The position numbers and the translations under genes are program-made. Shown in pieces: positions 37,708-47,440 of a stretch of 64,000 nucleotides of DNA. The notes under the pieces were generated by a model. It saw only the letters and a list, made by a program, of their open reading frames with translations, did no database searches and was not told the origin of the DNA. Within the stretch, counting starts at the first letter, position 1; each line of letters starts with the position of its first letter. Location of the stretch: the NCBI RefSeq assembly GCF_022179085.1, contig NZ_BPQE01000020.1, forward strand, positions 186,001 through 250,000. Direction: 5' to 3'. The DNA comes from Methylobacterium aerolatum. Lineage in GTDB: Bacteria > Pseudomonadota > Alphaproteobacteria > Rhizobiales > Beijerinckiaceae.

Positions 37708-38313
37708 TCAAAACGCCGTCCGGCTGCGGATGGCCGCCGACAGCGTGCCCTCGTCGAGGTAATCGAGTTCGCCACCCACCGGCACGCCGTGCGCGAGGCG
37801 GGTCACCTTCCGGTCGAGGTGGCGGATCGCCTCCGTGATGTAATGGGCGGTGGTCTGCCCATCGACGGTGGCGTTGAGGGCCAGGATCACCTCGCTCACC
37901 ACGGGGTCGGCCGCCCGCTCCACCAGCCGGGCGATGTTGAGATGGTCCGGGCGCACCCCGTCGAGGGCGGAGAGGACGCCGCCGAGGACATGGTAGCGGG
38001 CGCGCACGGCCCCCGAGCGCTCCAGGGCCCAGAGGTCCGACACGTCCTCCACCACCACCAGCGTCGTCGGATCGCGGCCGGGATCCTGACAGACCGTGCA
38101 CGGGTCCGAGGTATCGACGTTGCCGCAATTGCCGCACACGACGATGCGCTCGCAGGCGATCCGCATCGCCTCCGCGAGGGGGGCGAGGAGCGTCTCGCGC
38201 TTCTTGATCAGTTGCAGGGCGGCCCGGCGGGCCGAGCGCGGTCCCAGGCCGGGCATGCGGCCGAGCAATTGGATCAGGCGCTCGATTTCCGGGCCTGCGA
38301 CGGCTTGGGGCAT
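37708..38313 (-). CDS. recR: Recombination protein RecR
   Basis: 201 residues. With RecO/RecF loads RecA on gapped DNA. HhH near 15-35 ('[15 protein letters not shown]'), zinc finger Cys60/63/72/75, Toprim domain from about 84 ('VVVEDVSD'). The ATG at 38313 gives the standard 201 residues; an in-frame ATG eight codons upstream is less likely. The usual dnaX-ybaB-recR order is interrupted here by pckA. Confidence 0.96.
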   Translation of the reverse strand: MPQAVAGPEIERLIQLLGRMPGLGPRSARRAALQLIKKRETLLAPLAEAMRIACERIVVCGNCGNVDTSDPCTVCQDPGRDPTTLVVVEDVSDLWALERSGAVRARYHVLGGVLSALDGVRPDHLNIARLVERAADPVVSEVILALNATVDGQTTAHYITEAIRHLDRKVTRLAHGVPVGGELDYLDEGTLSAAIRSRTAF

Positions 38314-38677
38314 CGGTTCTCGCGATGTTTGAAACAAAACCGGCGTCTCGTAACGGTTCGCCGCTTTGCAAGTGATGGACTACCTATAGACGGGCAGTGG
38401 CTCGGCCGTTCAGGTTACCGACAGGTAGATGCAGACAGATTGCAGACGTTCCCGCGAGACTTGTTTAATTCCGGCTGGCGCTCATGTTGCGGGGTGTGGA
38501 CCAAAGTTTTATTGACAGCGCGGCATAGCTGTTTACGCAACCGAGTAACGGTCGTGGAAGTGCCTGTTCCGGGATGTCCCGGCGCAGTGTGAGAGGCGTC
38601 CTTCGCCCCTTTGCGGGGCGAGGGCTGCATCCGGTTTCGAGATCGCGCGGCGCGCGGGTGCTCCTGGAGATTCGCTC
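38314..38677. other. Divergent recR/pckA intergenic region
   Basis: 364 bp holding promoters for recR and pckA. No gene. The stretch 38440-38550 is lower in GC (around TTGTTTAATTCC and TTTTATTGACAGCGCGGCATAGCTGTT) and is the likely pckA promoter area. TTGACA at 38512 is a possible -35; a matching -10 is not clear. Confidence 0.45.
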
Positions 38678-40297
38678 TTGAACAACATCGGTGATCATAA
38701 CGCGGCCCACGGCGCCGAGGCAGCGGGTTTTCGCGAGCTGAAGGCCGTCCACTGGAACTTCGAGGCTCCCCGTCTCTACGAGGAGGCCCTGACCCGCAAG
38801 GAGGGCGAACTCGCCCGCGGCGGCGCCTTCGTCGCCACCACCGGCTCCCATACCGGCCGTTCGCCAAAGGACAAGTTCGTCGTCCGCGACGCCTCCACCG
38901 AGAAGGAGGTGTGGTGGGACAACAACGGCGGCATCACGCCGGAGCAGTTCGAGACCCTGCGCCAGGATTTCCTGAAGCACGCCGAGGGCAAGGAGCTGTT
39001 CGCCCAGGACCTCTACGGCGGCGCCGACCCGGCCCACCGCGTCAAGGCGCGGGTGTTCACCGAATTCGCGTGGCACTCCCTGTTCATCCGCAACCTGCTG
39101 ATCCGGCCGGACCGCTCGGAACTCGCGGCCTACGTGCCCGATATGACGATCATCGATCTGCCGAGCTTCCAGGCGGAGCCCGCCCGGCACGGTTGCCGCT
39201 CCAAGACCGTGATCGCCATCGACTTCTCCAAGAAGCTCGTGCTGATCGGCGGCACGGCCTACGCGGGCGAGATGAAGAAGTCGGTCTTCACCTACCTGAA
39301 CTACATCCTGCCCGGCCAGGGCGTGATGCCGATGCACTGCTCGGCCAACGCGGCGCTCGACGCCGAGGGCGGCTCGGCGATCTTCTTCGGCCTGTCCGGC
39401 ACCGGCAAGACCACCCTCTCGAACGATTCGTCGCGGCAGCTGCTCGGTGACGACGAGCACGGCTGGTCGAACGAGGGCATCTTCAACTTCGAGGGTGGCT
39501 GCTACGCCAAGACGATCCGCCTCTCGCGGAACGCCGAGCCCGAGATCTACGCCACCACCGAGCGTTTCGGCACGGTGATGGAGAACGTGGTCATCGATCC
39601 GCTGACCCGCGTGCCCGATTTCGACGACGCCTCGCGCACCGAGAACACCCGCTGCGCCTACCCCCTCGACTTCATCGCCAACGCGAGCAGCACCGGCCGG
39701 GCCGGGCATCCGAAGAACATCGTGATGCTCACCTGCGACGCCTTCGGCGTGATGCCCCCGATCGCCAAGCTCACCGGTGCCGAGGCGATGTACCACTTCC
39801 TCTCGGGCTACACCGCCAAGGTGGCCGGCACCGAGCGCGGCCTGACCGGGCCGGAGGCAACCTTTTCCACCTGCTTCGGCGCGCCCTTCATGCCGCGCCA
39901 CCCGAGCACCTACGGCAACCTGCTGCGCGATCTCATCGCCAAGCACAGCGTCGATTGCTGGCTCGTCAACACCGGCTGGACCGGCGGCGGCGTCGGCACC
40001 GGCCGCCGGATGCCGATCCGCGTGACCCGCCGCCTGCTCTCGGCCGCCCTGGACGGCTCGCTGTCGAACGCCGAGTTCCGCCGCGACCCGTATTTCGGCT
40101 TCGCGGTGCCGGTCTTCGTGCCGGGCGTCGAGCCCCACATCCTCCAGCCGGTGAAGACCTGGGGCAACAAGAGTGCCTTCGTCGAGACGGCGGCCCGCCT
40201 CGTGAAGATGTTCGAGGACAACTTCAAGCGGTTCGAGGACCACGTGGATTCCGACGTCCGCGCCGCCGGGCCGAGCGCCCAGGCGATCGCGGCGTAA
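38678..40297 (+). CDS. pckA: Phosphoenolpyruvate carboxykinase (ATP)
   Basis: 539 residues. Interconverts oxaloacetate and PEP using ATP; gluconeogenic, relevant for growth on C4 and C2 compounds. The kinase P-loop 'GLSGTGKTT' is at 238-246, '[13 protein letters not shown]' near the N-terminus, and '[15 protein letters not shown]' downstream. It starts with TTG (MNNIGDHN) after a CTGGAGA site; no ATG gives a complete N-terminus. Confidence 0.96.
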   Translation: MNNIGDHNAAHGAEAAGFRELKAVHWNFEAPRLYEEALTRKEGELARGGAFVATTGSHTGRSPKDKFVVRDASTEKEVWWDNNGGITPEQFETLRQDFLKHAEGKELFAQDLYGGADPAHRVKARVFTEFAWHSLFIRNLLIRPDRSELAAYVPDMTIIDLPSFQAEPARHGCRSKTVIAIDFSKKLVLIGGTAYAGEMKKSVFTYLNYILPGQGVMPMHCSANAALDAEGGSAIFFGLSGTGKTTLSNDSSRQLLGDDEHGWSNEGIFNFEGGCYAKTIRLSRNAEPEIYATTERFGTVMENVVIDPLTRVPDFDDASRTENTRCAYPLDFIANASSTGRAGHPKNIVMLTCDAFGVMPPIAKLTGAEAMYHFLSGYTAKVAGTERGLTGPEATFSTCFGAPFMPRHPSTYGNLLRDLIAKHSVDCWLVNTGWTGGGVGTGRRMPIRVTRRLLSAALDGSLSNAEFRRDPYFGFAVPVFVPGVEPHILQPVKTWGNKSAFVETAARLVKMFEDNFKRFEDHVDSDVRAAGPSAQAIAA

Positions 40298-40304
40298 TCC
40301 TCAC

Positions 40305-40329
40305 CGGCGGCGCCTTCGTGGCGCCGCCG
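40305..40329 (+). terminator. Hairpin after pckA
   Basis: CGGCGGCGCC-TTCGT-GGCGCCGCCG: a perfect 10-bp GC stem with a 5-base loop starts 7 bases past the pckA stop. No T-tract follows. Confidence 0.55.
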
Positions 40330-40336
40330 ACCTCGC

Positions 40337-40431
40337 CGTCATTGCGGGCATCGGCGGGGCAATCGAGGGACGCGCGACACTCGAAAAGGGTCCCGCTGTC
40401 CAGGATTGCTTCGCTACGCTCGCAATGACGG
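40337..40431. repeat. REP-like palindrome, copy E
   Basis: Left arm CGTCATTGCGGGC...GGGCAATCGAGGG (partly degraded), right arm CCAGGATTGCTTCGCTACGC then TCGCAATGACGG. Lies in the convergent gap between pckA and ybaB, immediately after the pckA hairpin. Confidence 0.8.
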
Positions 40432-40440
40432 CGCGTGCGT

Positions 40441-40764
40441 TTAGAACGGCAGCTTCATGCCCGGAGGCAGCGGCAGGCCCTTGGTCAACTCGGCCATGCG
40501 CTCCTGCATGGTCGTCTCGGCCTTGCCCCGGGCGTCGTTGCAGGCGGCGACGATCAGGTCCTCGAGGATTTCGCGCTCGTCGGCGACCATGAGGGCCGGA
40601 TCGATCTGGATCGTCTTCAAGTGGCCCTTGGCGGTCATCGTCACCCGCACGGAGCCGCCGCCCGAGGCGCCCTCCACCTCCACGGTGTCGAGTTCCGACT
40701 GGATGTTGGCCATCTTCTCCTGCATGGCCTGGGCCTGCTTCATGATGCCCATTAGATCGCGCAT
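40441..40764 (-). CDS. YbaB/EbfC nucleoid-associated protein
   Basis: 107 residues. Small DNA-binding protein of the YbaB family with the typical 'MKQAQAMQEKMANIQSELD' helix, 'VEVEGASGGGSVRVTMTAKG' strands and C-terminal 'LPLPPGMKLPF'. It lies 60 bp downstream of dnaX on the same strand, the conserved dnaX-ybaB order. Confidence 0.94.
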   Translation of the reverse strand: MRDLMGIMKQAQAMQEKMANIQSELDTVEVEGASGGGSVRVTMTAKGHLKTIQIDPALMVADEREILEDLIVAACNDARGKAETTMQERMAELTKGLPLPPGMKLPF

Positions 40765-40824
40765 GCTCGGCTCCTTCCTCGTAAGGTGACAGCGACGTCC
40801 CGGCCGCCGGGCGGCCGGATCGTC

Positions 40825-42753
40825 CTACAGGTCGTCGTCTTCCGCTTCCTCGACCCGCGCCGCGTCGGCATCGCCCAGGATCTCCTGCTCGGCGGTCGGA
40901 CGGGCCTCGGCGGCGGTCTCGCGCACATCGACGATCTCGGCGCCGGGGAAGCGACTCAGCGCCTCCCGCACGAAGGGATCGGCCGCCGCGTTCTCCCGGC
41001 GGGTCTCGGTGGCGGCGCGGATGTCCTCCGCAAGCGTCGGCGCGCCTTCCTCCTGGGACAGGGCGACGATCCAGCGCCTGCCCGTCCAGGCGGTCAGGGC
41101 GGCGGAGAGGTCGCCGGCGAGGCTGGCCCGGCCGCCCTGGGCAAGGCGCATCTCGATCCGCCCCTCCTCGAAACGCACGAGGTGCACCTCCCGCTCCAGG
41201 GAGGTTTTCAGGAGGATGTCGCGCTTGGCGTCGGCCAGGGCCACCACGTCCTCGAAGCGGGCGAGGCGCGGCCCGGAGGCGGGCGCCGGCTGCCGGGCGG
41301 GTGCCGGCCGCGACAGGGCCTGTGCGGCCTGCTGCATCACCGGTGCGGGCCCCTCGGCAACGGCACGCAGGTCCGCGCGGGGCGGGGCCTCGGCCTCGCG
41401 CAAGATCTCGGGCCTCGCTTCCGGGCGGGCCGAGGGCACGAGGGTCCGGGCGACCTCCTGGCGGATCTCCTGCCGCGGCGCGGCGGGGAGCACCGGGCGG
41501 GACGGCTCCGATCCGGCGGGCTCCGCATCGGCCTCGTCCCGCAGGCGGCGGAGCATCTCGTCCGGGGTCGGCAGGTCGGCGGCGTAGGCGAGGCGCACGA
41601 TCGCCATCTCCGCCGCCGCCAGCGGCCGGGGCGCGGACTGCACCTCGGGGATCGCCTTGAGCAGGATCTGCCACGCCCGCGAGAGCGCCCGCGTGGAGAG
41701 CTTCTCCGCGAAGTCGGCGCCGCGCAGCCGCTCGGTCTCGCTGAGCGTGGGGTCGGCGGCGGCCTCGGGCACGATCTTGAGGCGGGTGACGAGGTGGGTG
41801 AAGGCCGCGAGGTCCGCCATCACCACGGCCGGGTCGGCCCCGGCATCGTACTGCGCCCGCAATTCGGCGAAGGCCGCCGGCACGGCGCCGCGCATCACGG
41901 CCTCGAACAGGTCGACCACCCGCGCCCGGTCGGCGAGGCCGAGCATGTCGCGCACGCCCCCGGCCGTGACGGCGCCGGCCCCGTGGGCGATCGCTTGGTC
42001 GAGGAGGGACAGCGAATCGCGCACCGAGCCCTCGGCCGCCCGCACCAGGGCGTTCAGGGCCTCCTCTTCCACCGGTACGCCCTCGGCCTCGCAGATGCGG
42101 GCGAGGTGGGCACGCAATACCGGCGCCTCGACCCGGCGCAGGTCGAAGCGCTGGCAGCGCGAGAGGATCGTCACCGGGACCTTGCGGATCTCCGTGGTGG
42201 CGAACACGAACTTGGCGTGGGGCGGAGGCTCCTCCAGCGTCTTCAGGAAGGCGTTGAACGCCTTCTCCGAGAGCATGTGGACCTCGTCGACGATGTAGAC
42301 TTTGTAGCGCGCCGAGACCGGCCCGTAGCGGATGCCGTCGATGATGGCGCGCACGTCGTCGATGCCGGTATGCGAGGCGGCATCCATCTCCAGCACGTCC
42401 ATGTGCCGGGATTCCATGATCGCCGTGCAGTGCAGGCCGAGTTCCGGCATGTCCACGGTCGGCCCGGTATCGGGGACGCCGGCGCGGGCGTAGTTCAGGC
42501 CGCGGGCCAGGATGCGGGCGGTGGTGGTCTTGCCGACGCCGCGGACGCCCGTGAGCATCCAGGCCTGGGGAATGCGCTTGGCCGCGAAGGCGTTGCCGAG
42601 CGTCCGGACCATGGCCTCCTGGCCGATCAGGTCGCCGAAATGCGTGGGGCGGTACTTGCGCGCCAGGACCCGGTAAGGCGTCGCCTGCGGCGGCGGGGCT
42701 GTGAAACCGGGAAGTCCCGGCTCGTCGTCAGGCGTGCCGGTCGGAGCGTCCAT
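40825..42753 (-). CDS. dnaX: DNA polymerase III subunits gamma and tau
   Basis: 642 residues. Clamp-loader ATPase: P-loop 'GVRGVGKTT' at 69-77, 'EVHMLSEKAFNAFLKTLEEPP', and the arginine-finger 'SRCQRFDLRR'. Only one Cys remains where most DnaX proteins have a four-Cys zinc module (between 'GLNY' and 'ESRHMDVLEMDAAS'), a loss I associate with Hyphomicrobiales. The C-terminal half (380-640) is the variable tau region. No obvious frameshift slip site was identified. Confidence 0.95.
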   Translation of the reverse strand: MDAPTGTPDDEPGLPGFTAPPPQATPYRVLARKYRPTHFGDLIGQEAMVRTLGNAFAAKRIPQAWMLTGVRGVGKTTTARILARGLNYARAGVPDTGPTVDMPELGLHCTAIMESRHMDVLEMDAASHTGIDDVRAIIDGIRYGPVSARYKVYIVDEVHMLSEKAFNAFLKTLEEPPPHAKFVFATTEIRKVPVTILSRCQRFDLRRVEAPVLRAHLARICEAEGVPVEEEALNALVRAAEGSVRDSLSLLDQAIAHGAGAVTAGGVRDMLGLADRARVVDLFEAVMRGAVPAAFAELRAQYDAGADPAVVMADLAAFTHLVTRLKIVPEAAADPTLSETERLRGADFAEKLSTRALSRAWQILLKAIPEVQSAPRPLAAAEMAIVRLAYAADLPTPDEMLRRLRDEADAEPAGSEPSRPVLPAAPRQEIRQEVARTLVPSARPEARPEILREAEAPPRADLRAVAEGPAPVMQQAAQALSRPAPARQPAPASGPRLARFEDVVALADAKRDILLKTSLEREVHLVRFEEGRIEMRLAQGGRASLAGDLSAALTAWTGRRWIVALSQEEGAPTLAEDIRAATETRRENAAADPFVREALSRFPGAEIVDVRETAAEARPTAEQEILGDADAARVEEAEDDDL

Positions 42754-42790
42754 GCCGTATCGGATTCGGGAGCCGCGCCCTATCGGGAAG

Positions 42791-42887
42791 GTGGGAGGCT
42801 GGACAGAGACCCGCTCGGTCTCGTTAGGGCTGCTTCCTTCCGGACCTGACCCGGTTGGCGAGTGAAACGTCCCCCGCCAACCCCCCG
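42791..42887 (-). ncRNA. ffs: Signal recognition particle RNA, small (4.5S) type
   Basis: Read on the minus strand, the universally conserved apical core GGTCAGGTCCGGAAGGAAGC followed by AGCC is present. The flanks GGGGGTTGG (5') and CCAGCCTCCC (3') pair as the closing helix, and the CGTTTCACTCGCC/GGGTCTC strands fit the middle of the hairpin. The RNA scaffolds Ffh for membrane targeting. It sits 37 bp upstream of dnaX on the same strand, a common order. Ends are estimated to within about 5 bases. Confidence 0.93.
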
Positions 42888-43072
42888 CCGGCTATATGGC
42901 CGGGACGCTCCGCGAACGCAAGCCGCCTGTGCATCCCGGGCCGGGGGAGCCCCGTCGCATCGCAGCCGCCGGGAGCGGTGGCCGATCGGATCTGGCTGCG
43001 CCCGTCGAGGGTTCCCTCGTCGTTTTCGCCCACGCAGCCGGAGCTTGGCGCGAGCGTGGTCGGCTCCGGCGT

Positions 43073-44578
43073 CTAGAACGCGTTGCGGTAGGCCCGCCGC
43101 GAGACGACCGTCAGGATCAGGATGTGGATGTCTGACCAGATCGACCAGTTGTCGATGTAGTGGAGGTCGTGGGCGACCCGGGCGGCCATGGCCTCGTCGG
43201 TCAGGGTTTCCCCGCGCAGGCCGTTGACCTGCGCCCAGCCGGTGATGCCCGGCTTCACGTTGTGGCGGCGGGCGTAGAGGGCAATCCGCCGCTCAAAGCT
43301 CCTGTCGTGGGCCAGCGCATGGGGCCGCGGGCCGACCAGGGACATGTCGCCGCGCAGCACGTTCACGAGTTGCGGCAACTCGTCGAGGTTCGTGCGCCGC
43401 AGGAGCGCGCCGACCCGCGTGATCCGGCTGTCGTTGCGCGACGCCTGCCGGAACACCGCTTCGCTCCCCACCCGCATGGAGCGGAACTTGAAGACGTCGA
43501 AGGGCTGCTGGTTGAAGCCGTAGCGGCGCTGGCGGAAGATCACCGGGCCGGGGCTGTCGAGCTTGATCGCCGCCGAGACGACGATGAGCAGGGGCAGCAG
43601 GGCCATCAGGGCCAGGAACGCGAGGATCGCGTCGAAGCAGCGCTTGAGGGCGATCTCGCCGAGGTTCAGCGGGCGGCGGCCGACATTGATCCCCTGCACG
43701 CGGCCGATGCGCGTCACCTGCATCTCGGGGAACCGGTCGAGCATCGTCCCGGGCCGCAGGTGAAGGGCCGCCGGGACGCGCAGGAACGCGTCGATGCAGC
43801 GTTCGACCTCCCCGGCCTCCGCCCAGGGGACCAGGACGAAGATGTCGTCCGGCCGCAGGAAGCGGATCACCGAGACGGCGAGGTCGAGATCCTCCTGCAA
43901 CTGCTCCGCCCGGACCTGCGCCTCCACCCGGGAATCGGGGCGCCGCAGGTAGCTCGTGCCGACGATCCGCAGGCCCGGCCCCGTGGTCCCGTGGGTCGCG
44001 TGGAAGCGCTGGATGTCCTCTTCGTAGCCGACGAGGTGAACGCGGCTGACCGTCGGTGAGCCAGCATCGAGGGTGCGGCCGATGACGTGCATCACAGCCA
44101 GCCGCCCGGCGAACAGCGCGGGCAAGCCGACGACGAAGATCACGATCGAGACGAGGCGGGAATAATCGGTGGTCGTCTTGGTGAGGAAGCCGACGACCAG
44201 CACCGCCGCCCAAGCAACCAGCCACAGGGACACGACGTCACGCAGGGCCGCTCGTCCGGCGAGCAGGCGCTCCAGGCCGTAATCCCCCCGCAATGCATTG
44301 GTGGTGAGGATGATCAGGCTGAGGATCGCGGCAACTTGGATGCCCCGCGTTTCCATTGGCCAAGTCTGATTGTTCAGGAAGGCAAGGTCATAGGTGAGCT
44401 CGCCCGCAAGCGTCACGGTGGCAATGGCCAGGAGATCCGCGAGCGCGGCCCCGCCCGACAGCAGCGCCCGGTGGAAGGCTCGCCTGCGCTGCGGCAGCAC
44501 CGCGTCCCACGCCCGCTTCCGCCGTGCGGGCACCACGGGAACCGCTTGGTGCCAGTGAGTGATACGCTCTTGCAGCAT
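43073..44578 (-). CDS. Undecaprenyl-phosphate sugar phosphotransferase (exopolysaccharide priming enzyme)
   Basis: 501 residues. Transfers a sugar-1-phosphate to undecaprenyl phosphate, the first step of exopolysaccharide assembly. About four N-terminal membrane segments (50-150), a CoA-binding-like middle domain, then a fifth hydrophobic segment and the catalytic bacterial sugar transferase domain from about 310 ('KRCFDAILAF', 'KFRSMRVG', 'LDELPQLVNVLRGDMSLVGPRP'). ATG at 44578 chosen over the preceding GTG. No other polysaccharide gene is adjacent; glycosyltransferase-type genes occur only at 62 kb. WcaJ-like. Confidence 0.92.
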   Translation of the reverse strand: MLQERITHWHQAVPVVPARRKRAWDAVLPQRRRAFHRALLSGGAALADLLAIATVTLAGELTYDLAFLNNQTWPMETRGIQVAAILSLIILTTNALRGDYGLERLLAGRAALRDVVSLWLVAWAAVLVVGFLTKTTTDYSRLVSIVIFVVGLPALFAGRLAVMHVIGRTLDAGSPTVSRVHLVGYEEDIQRFHATHGTTGPGLRIVGTSYLRRPDSRVEAQVRAEQLQEDLDLAVSVIRFLRPDDIFVLVPWAEAGEVERCIDAFLRVPAALHLRPGTMLDRFPEMQVTRIGRVQGINVGRRPLNLGEIALKRCFDAILAFLALMALLPLLIVVSAAIKLDSPGPVIFRQRRYGFNQQPFDVFKFRSMRVGSEAVFRQASRNDSRITRVGALLRRTNLDELPQLVNVLRGDMSLVGPRPHALAHDRSFERRIALYARRHNVKPGITGWAQVNGLRGETLTDEAMAARVAHDLHYIDNWSIWSDIHILILTVVSRRAYRNAF

Positions 44579-44975
44579 CACGATGCCTGTCCCATCCCAA
44601 CCGGCGAATGTACCGTTCCGAAACAGTCACGCTGTCAGACGCGGCCTTTGCCGGTGTTCGGAGCAAACCGCGCGCCTGACAGTCGTCTTCGTCCAGCATC
44701 GCGCCGGACCAGCCTACGGGATCCCTCCCGGATCTGACGTCCGATCGAGCGCGAAGGCCCGCCGTGTCGAAGGCGGTACCCGTTCCCGCTCCGGTTCAGG
44801 GATGGATATGCGGTAGGGCCGCTGCGGAAAATTCGCAATTTGTGCGGAATACTTAACGGCTCTGCAATCTGCCGTTCTGTTCGCGGCGTGGCGCGGACGA
44901 ATTGAAGACCACGAGGATCACGTGAATAGGCGACGGGGTAGGCGCAATACTTGTTCTACCCCGTCGCAGTGTACG
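44579..44975. other. Intergenic region with stem-loop
   Basis: 397 bp without a supportable gene. It includes the promoter region of the glycosylphosphotransferase, a less GC-rich stretch around 44820-44880, and a stem-loop annotated separately. Confidence 0.45.
44931..44968 (-). terminator. 12-bp stem-loop after the monooxygenase-like gene
   Basis: GCGACGGGGTAG at 44931-44942 and CTACCCCGTCGC at 44957-44968 form a perfect 12-bp stem with a 14-base loop, 8 bases past the stop of the minus-strand gene. A T-run is lacking. The loop (GCGCAATACTTGTT) is AT-richer than the arms. Confidence 0.55.
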
Positions 44976-45278
44976 TTATTCCACCGTCTCGAAACCCTCG
45001 AACTGCGGGTGGCCGAGATAAAGAGGCCGGCTCGAAGGCGCTCGGCTGTGCGCCTTGCGAAACTGTTCAGACCTCGTCCAGCTCTCGAAATCGGCCTTGG
45101 TCCGCCAAACCGTATGGGATGCATAAAGGATATGATCGTCATAGGTCGGGCCGCGCAGTAGATGGAACTCGACGAAACCTTCCATTTCACTGAGATGAGA
45201 GTCGCGTCCTAGCCAGACGGCCTCGAACTCGCTCGCCGCGTCATTGACGACCTTGAAGCGGTTCATCGCGATAAACAT
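44976..45278 (-). CDS. ABM-domain protein, heme-degrading monooxygenase-like
   Basis: 100 residues, dimeric ferredoxin-like fold of the antibiotic biosynthesis monooxygenase superfamily. 'FIAMNRFKVVNDAASEFEAVW' and 'GFVEFHLLRG' match the IsdG/HmoA-like pattern: a conserved Asn6 and a Trp-containing 'HTVWRTKADFESW' region. Such enzymes open the heme ring to release iron. It stands alone, in lower-GC DNA, which may mean recent acquisition or an iron-regulated promoter; I could not identify a convincing Irr or Fur site. Confidence 0.78.
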   Translation of the reverse strand: MFIAMNRFKVVNDAASEFEAVWLGRDSHLSEMEGFVEFHLLRGPTYDDHILYASHTVWRTKADFESWTRSEQFRKAHSRAPSSRPLYLGHPQFEGFETVE

Positions 45279-45613
45279 GAGTGAATGCCTTTCTTTAGGG
45301 GTCGTGCTCGGGATGCAGGTGACTAATGAAATATTATGACATTAAATTTTGAGCCGTTTCGTGTCACTATCTGTGTCAAGCTATTGGCAGAAGTATTGCT
45401 ACTATAAAATCGACTTGCCGTAACTAGATCGGTTAGAAATCGATGTTTTAAACCAGAAGGTGTATCGAAACACTTGCGTTGCTCCAAGATTTCGGTTTTT
45501 TAGGAGTGGCTTCAGGGGCCTGGTGCGATTCGCCAATTGGCGATACGGAAGCCGAAGATTTGTCAGGCCAAATGGGGTGTGGTCCGGTGGGGAGTCATGA
45601 CGGGGTGACGAAG
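45279..45613. other. Low-GC divergent control region
   Basis: 335 bp, the most AT-rich stretch of the window (for example GAAATATTATGACATTAAATTTTG at 45328-45351, split here into two parts by eye). It separates the ABM gene from the XRE gene and probably holds both promoters. No gene is supported. TTGACA occurs on the minus strand at 45374-45379. Confidence 0.45.
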
Positions 45614-46084
45614 ATGACAGATCTGCAACATAAGGTCGGGCTGCCCTCGGGCACGGAGACGGCGCCTCCCTCAATGCCAAAACAAACGACCGACGTGGAT
45701 CGCTTGGTGGGTCTGCGCATCACCGCCCTTCGCAAGGCACGGGGGTTGAGCCAGACTGCACTAGGTAATGCGGTCGGTGTCACCTTCCAGCAGGTCCAGA
45801 AATACGAGAAGGGCCAGAACCGCGTCGGCGCCGGCCGTCTCCGCGAGATCGCACGACTGCTCGAAGTGCCGGTGTCGGCCTTCTTCGAGGACAGCAACAA
45901 TCCCGACAGCCCCCAGGAAGACGTGTTCGGCTTCCTCAACGCCCAGGGCGCCGTGGAGCTCTTGCGAGCCTACACGCAGATACAGGACGACCAGATGCGT
46001 CGCGATGTCCTCGCCCTGGTGCGGAGCGCTGCCCGCCTCGCCCATCTGCGCCTGACCACGCCGGAGCTCGTGACCCACAACTGA
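45614..46084 (+). CDS. XRE-family transcriptional regulator
   Basis: 156 residues. An N-terminal HTH_3 domain at about 25-80 ('LRKARGLSQTALGNAVGVTFQQVQKYEKGQNRVGAGRL') is followed by 'DVFGFLNAQGAVELLRAYTQIQDDQMRRDVLALVRSAA', a C-terminal helical segment shared with PraR/PhrR-like regulators of alphaproteobacteria. The start could also be the ATG at 45674; neither has a strong ribosome site. Target genes unknown; it is convergent with the cobalamin genes. Confidence 0.85.
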   Translation: MTDLQHKVGLPSGTETAPPSMPKQTTDVDRLVGLRITALRKARGLSQTALGNAVGVTFQQVQKYEKGQNRVGAGRLREIARLLEVPVSAFFEDSNNPDSPQEDVFGFLNAQGAVELLRAYTQIQDDQMRRDVLALVRSAARLAHLRLTTPELVTHN

Positions 46085-46093
46085 GTTCGGCCG

Positions 46094-46131
46094 CCGAGCC
46101 CTGGCGGGGATGGTCCCCCGTCAGGGCTCGG
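46094..46131. terminator. Strong hairpin between xre-type gene and cobB
   Basis: CCGAGCCCTGGCGGGGA at 46094-46110 pairs with TCCCCCGTCAGGGCTCGG at 46114-46131 (one bulge/mismatch), forming a 17-bp stem. The right arm overlaps the cobB stop codon. It is positioned to stop transcription from both sides; TTTCGGCC follows the right arm on neither strand as a T-run. Confidence 0.6.
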
Positions 46132-47440
46132 CCGAAATCAGGTGGAAGAAGCTCCCCGTGACATGGCCCACGCGATGCCCGGCCATGCCGAGATCGGTTC
46201 CCTCCGCGTCCGTGATGGCGGCGAAGGCGTTTCCCGCATCCGGCGGCGGCGACAACTCGCTGGCATAGTGAAATTCGTGACCGACGAGGCATGCACCCCG
46301 GCGGCCCAGCACACCCTGCTCCAGCAGCCGCGCGACGCGGTAGCCGAGATGCAGCTTGCGGCGGCGATAGGAGGTCGCCACCGGCAGCAGCCCCAGCATC
46401 GGGTGGGCCACCCCTTCGGCATCCTCGATGGACTGGCCGAGGACCATGTATCCGCCGCACTCGCCATGGACCGGCCGGGTCCGCGCGAAGTCCCTCACCC
46501 CACCGAGGAAGCGGCCCGCGGCGGCCAGCGGCCCCGCATGAAGCTCCGGATAGCCGCCCGGAAGCCAGCAGGCATCGCAATCGGCCGGGGGCGCCTCGTC
46601 CGCCAGGGGTGAGAAGGGTCGCAATTCCGCCCCGGCGGCGCGCCAGCCGATCTCCATATGCGGGTAGAGAAAGCTGAAGGCGGCGTCCTGCGCGATGGCG
46701 ATCCGCTGGCCGGGGGGCACGAGGGCCTGTGTCGCGGCGACCTCAGGAATGTGCCCGCCCGCCGTGGCCACCAGCGCATCGAGGTCGATTCCACCCTCGG
46801 CGAGGTCGGCCAAGCGTTCCAGGCGGGCCTCAAGATCAGCGGTCTCTCCGGCTTGGACCAACCCGAGATGCCGTTCCGGGAGGACGAGGTTCGCGTCCCG
46901 TGACAGTGCGCCGAGGATCGGGATTCCCGCCCGCTCCATCCCCGCCTCCACGAGGCGTCGGTGCCGGGCGCTGGCGACCTTGTTGAGGATGACCCCCGCG
47001 ATAATCAGGCGCGGATCGTAGGCGCGGCACCCCAGCGCCACGGCGGCCGCCGATTGCGCGGCGCCCGAGACGTCCACCACCAGCACCACCGGCCAGCGGT
47101 AGCGGGCTGCGATGTCGGCGTTGGCGCCGGTGCGTTCCGGCGCCGCGCGGACGCCGTCGAAGAGGCCCATCGACCCCTCCGCGATCACGATCTGCGCCTC
47201 GCGGGCCGCGGCGCAGGCCAAGCCGTCGAGGAGGGGCGGCGCCATGGCGAAGCTGTCAAGGTTGAGGCTCGGTTCACCCGTGGCGGCGCGATGGAAGGCC
47301 GGGTCGATGTAGTCCGGCCCGCATTTCGCGCCCCGGACACGCAGGCCCCGGCGCCAGAGAGCGCGCATCACGGCCAGCGTCACCGTGGTCTTGCCGGATC
47401 CGGAGCGTGGCGCGGCGATCAGGAGCCCGGGCGCGCTCAC
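46121..47440 (-). CDS. cobB: Hydrogenobyrinic acid a,c-diamide synthase
   Basis: 439 residues. Amidates the a and c carboxylates of hydrogenobyrinate with glutamine and ATP. P-loop 'PRSGSGKTT' at 11-19, '[12 protein letters not shown]', and a C-terminal glutaminase domain with Cys328 in '[11 protein letters not shown]'. The GTG at 47440 is chosen: it overlaps the cobM stop (GTGA) and follows GGAGGGGAA. The long in-frame upstream extension is noise. Last gene of the minus-strand cob run. Confidence 0.94.
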   Translation of the reverse strand: MSAPGLLIAAPRSGSGKTTVTLAVMRALWRRGLRVRGAKCGPDYIDPAFHRAATGEPSLNLDSFAMAPPLLDGLACAAAREAQIVIAEGSMGLFDGVRAAPERTGANADIAARYRWPVVLVVDVSGAAQSAAAVALGCRAYDPRLIIAGVILNKVASARHRRLVEAGMERAGIPILGALSRDANLVLPERHLGLVQAGETADLEARLERLADLAEGGIDLDALVATAGGHIPEVAATQALVPPGQRIAIAQDAAFSFLYPHMEIGWRAAGAELRPFSPLADEAPPADCDACWLPGGYPELHAGPLAAAGRFLGGVRDFARTRPVHGECGGYMVLGQSIEDAEGVAHPMLGLLPVATSYRRRKLHLGYRVARLLEQGVLGRRGACLVGHEFHYASELSPPPDAGNAFAAITDAEGTDLGMAGHRVGHVTGSFFHLISAEP

